NCBI RefSeq assembly: GCF_000208865.1
Contig: NC_018390.1
Span: 4,792,270-4,856,269, forward strand
Direction: 5' to 3'
Length of the DNA stretch: 64,000 nucleotides
Source of the DNA: Neospora caninum Liverpool
Taxonomy: Eukaryota; Apicomplexa; Conoidasida; Eucoccidiorida; Sarcocystidae
Positions 62,215 to 64,000 of the stretch are shown piece after piece. The notes under the pieces are model-generated. The model was given only the letters and a program-made list of their open reading frames with translations. It made no database searches and was not told the DNA's origin. The translations under genes were made by a program, and so were the position numbers. Each line of letters starts with the position of its first letter. Position 1 is the first letter of the stretch.

Positions 62215-64000
62215 CCACGGGAGCTATGTATGAATAAATCGATCTCCGGTGTGATTTACATATACAGATTTACAATCATGGAGACGCACGTGGTCAGAGG
62301 GCGATGGGAACGCATGAGAGACTGGGCGGCTTCCGGTGGCTTCATCTGTTGGCTGTTAGCGCCCTGTCGTGTTCTGCAGCGCATGTTTGCGAGGCACTCG
62401 CGTGCCGTCCACCTAGGCAAATTCCCCTTCGCGTTGCACCGTTCTTTCTCTCCTTTTCTTTCCCCTTCCTCGAGTGCGCCTGGGCCCAGCGGTCCTTTCC
62501 TTTCCTCTTTGTCCCCGTAGCTTCTGCTTCCACCTTCTGCGTCTCGCTGTGGAGCCCGCGTGGATGCCGCGACTGCACAATGCTCCGGGGCAAGCTCTGC
62601 AAACTGCATGCGGGTCGTTAGAAAGTCCCCCTCTAGCGGTTTCTGCCGGCGTTCATCCTGAGAGAGGGTCATTCGCGTTTTACTCTTCACCTCGTCTCTT
62701 CAGCGACAACTCTCTGGTGCTTCCCCGTTGTTCAGGCCGATCGCTCCCGTCTTCCTCCCACAGTGCGTAACCTACATCTTCTCGCCTCGGGTTCGCCGGG
62801 GGTATGCCGCGTCTTTCGCCTTCTTCGCGGCGACTTTCTGGCCTCGAGTCTCGTCCTCTGGAGATGCAGAGACGGCCTGGCCAGGCACGCCGGCGCTCTC
62901 GTCTGCGCCTGAGGCTGCGGGCACGAAGAGCGAGAAGTGCACGGGGGGCGTTCGCTTGTGCGGAGCACTCGGAGACGTCGCCGATCCTCCCGCCAAGACC
63001 GGCCAGACGGCGCCCGAGGCACCAGAGGCTGGCTGGGGTCTCCGAGCGATTTCGTGGACTTCCGGCGCGGGAATCGGCGGCTCGGCTGGGATGGCGGGGG
63101 CCAGAAGATTCCGCTGGGCCTCGGCCTGCAGGTCGGCGAGCGACGTCAGGGAGTTGACGAACAAGCTGACGAGGGAGCGCTGAGAAGTTGGAGCTGAGGC
63201 GAGCGGGGCGGACGCAGTTGAGGCACTAGGGTTGGCGAGCGACGGGGCGACCGCGCCTGACCCTTCACGAGGGCGAGCAGGCGAAGAAGCAGGAGGATAC
63301 CGACGGCCCGCCCCGCCACGTGGAACGTTCATCCCAACTGGCGACGAGGAAGAGGAACATGAGGAAGAAGAAGATGGAGCCGAGGAAGAAGCTGAAGACG
63401 AGGGAGGCGGAGGGGACGGACGAGGTCGAGAGAAGGAGTGTTTGTCAGAGGAACGGACTTGGGCCTCACTCGTAGCCTGTGCGACCGGAGAAGACGGCAG
63501 AAAGGACTGCGCGGCTTCGTTCTCAAGCGCCGAGTCGCGGGAGGCTTGCTCCGTCAAGACGAAGTGCGAAAAAGACGCGGGAGCGAGGACTGCCTTCTCC
63601 ACCTTCTCCGCGAGGGCGATTTGTTCTGCAACAAACAGCTGGGCAGCCTTGGCAGGCGCGACTGCTTCAAGTTTCTGGCGCAGTGTCTGGACACTGGCCA
63701 ACTCGCGTCTCAGATCGTCAACGTCGACCTCGCTGAACGGCGCGTTTCCCGCCGCACCGTTGCCTCGCTCTTTGACGCCTGCTGGAGCCGCACCCGTCTC
63801 GGGGACACCCCACGAGGAACAGGAAGGCGCGTCGTGGGAATCTGGGGTCGCGCCGCTTTCAGCTGCTTGCCCCGGCCGTCGGCGGCCAGCGTCGACGCAG
63901 CGCCCCGGGCCCTCTGCCGCGTGCGCGTCCCATTGATCTTGCAAACGTTTCTCTTGCGCTTGAAGCGCCGACGACAAGTTCTTGTAAAACTGGACTCCAC
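41728..64000 (-). CDS. HYDIN: HYDIN orthologue, axonemal central-pair ASH/MSP-repeat protein (N-terminus off the right edge)
   Basis: HYDIN builds the C2b projection of the central pair in motile axonemes. Exons on the minus strand: beyond 64000-62776, 62019-61707, 61008-60795, 60404-60092, 59872-59628, 59171-59021, 58135-57845, 57209-56804, 56217-56005, 55776-55528, 54834-54531, 54333-54140, 53727-52897, 52257-52132, 51515-51303, 50805-50430, 50017-49849, 49551-49316, 49007-48855, 48461-47948, 47391-47199, 46273-46058, 45845-45271, 44160-43986, 43731-42967, 42281-42159, then about 41880-41728. These give about 2,900 residues; vertebrate HYDIN has about 5,100. Repeated ASH signatures recur: VYDFGPLLLGHQFSSARALY, VLDFGPLLIGQSRRHVLQL, KLTNIGELYMHFKFKN. 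HYDIN-specific blocks are present: GVKNTKRFFVLNPTSSDLEFEW, RPICHFDLPPSDYR, FVPLPDGEA, GQPPQPQGPF. The right-most exon is different: Pro/Ser-rich with a coiled coil and a poly-Ser run. Confidence 0.85.
44378..44465. repeat. (CTAT)n then (TAGA/TATA)n microsatellite
   Basis: About seven CTAT units (44380-44407) followed by TAGATATC-type units. CTAT and its complement ATAG occur side by side, so the tract is partly self-complementary. It lies in the HYDIN intron between the exons ending at 45271 and starting at 44160. Confidence 0.85.
46385..46462. repeat. (TA)n microsatellite pair in a HYDIN intron
   Basis: Two TA blocks separated by a unique segment of about 15 bases. They lie in the intron between the exons ending at 47199 and starting at 46273. 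Confidence 0.85.
52428..52536. repeat. Three consecutive (TA)n blocks in a HYDIN intron
   Basis: TA runs at about 52430-52455, 52468-52485 and 52507-52536 are separated by short unique segments. They lie in the intron between the exons ending at 52897 and starting at 52257. Confidence 0.85.
55900..55980. repeat. (TA)n / TATATG microsatellite in a HYDIN intron
   Basis: A pure TA run at about 55902-55932 is followed by TATATGTA units. It lies just before the donor at 56004 of the exon ending at 56005, that is, inside the following intron on the minus strand. Confidence 0.82.
61294..61479. repeat. (CATA)n and (TATG)n arms, potential hairpin, in a HYDIN intron
   Basis: About 105 bases of CATA units (61294-61399) are followed by a spacer with a TA run and then about 44 bases of TATG units (61436-61479). 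TATG is the reverse complement of CATA, so the two arms can pair. They lie in the intron between the exons ending at 61707 and starting at 61008. Confidence 0.92.
62184..62209. repeat. (TA)n microsatellite
   Basis: About 13 uninterrupted TA units in the HYDIN intron between the exons ending at 62776 and starting at 62019. Confidence 0.9.

Overview
The window reads as nuclear DNA of a coccidian apicomplexan, most likely Toxoplasma gondii or a close relative (Hammondia, Neospora). The support is indirect but consistent. Genes are intron-rich, with short GC-rich exons bounded by GT..AG. Nearly every intron carries (TA)n or TATG/CATA microsatellites. Proteins carry long Ser/Ala/Pro low-complexity inserts. 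The gene set includes a secreted M16 metalloprotease that matches toxolysin 4 in design. No prokaryotic operon, RNA gene or complete transposon was seen.

Layout, left to right. (1) 486-2197, minus: a type I metacaspase, with its C-terminus beyond the left edge. (2) 2510-5752, minus: a protein with an N-terminal C2 domain followed by coiled-coil and Pro/Tyr/Gly-rich regions. (3) 5753-9551: a gene-poor stretch between divergent genes, with a 24-base tandem repeat and long polypurine tracts. (4) 9552-16251, plus: a seven-exon THUMP-domain RNA methyltransferase. (5) 16252-20560: no gene supported. (6) 20561-32260, minus: a 13-exon toxolysin 4 (TLN4)-like M16 protease of about 2,224 residues with an Ala/Pro/Val minisatellite tail. 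(7) 32261-34645: divergent intergenic DNA with one weak two-exon candidate. (8) 34646-41214, plus: an unrecognised multi-pass membrane protein in eight exons. (9) about 41728 to beyond 64000, minus: a giant HYDIN orthologue. At least 26 exons and about 2,900 residues lie in the window, and the N-terminus is off the right edge.

The genes do not form one pathway. HYDIN is a central-pair protein of motile axonemes, so in this parasite it should matter only in the flagellated male gamete. The TLN4-like protease is expected in the secretory (micronemal) route of the invasive stages. The metacaspase and the RNA methyltransferase are housekeeping or stress functions.

Exon models were built by eye from reading frame, GT/AG sites, intron phase and family alignment remembered in general terms. 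Phase agrees at almost every junction, and the exceptions are listed as findings. No search or expression data were available.
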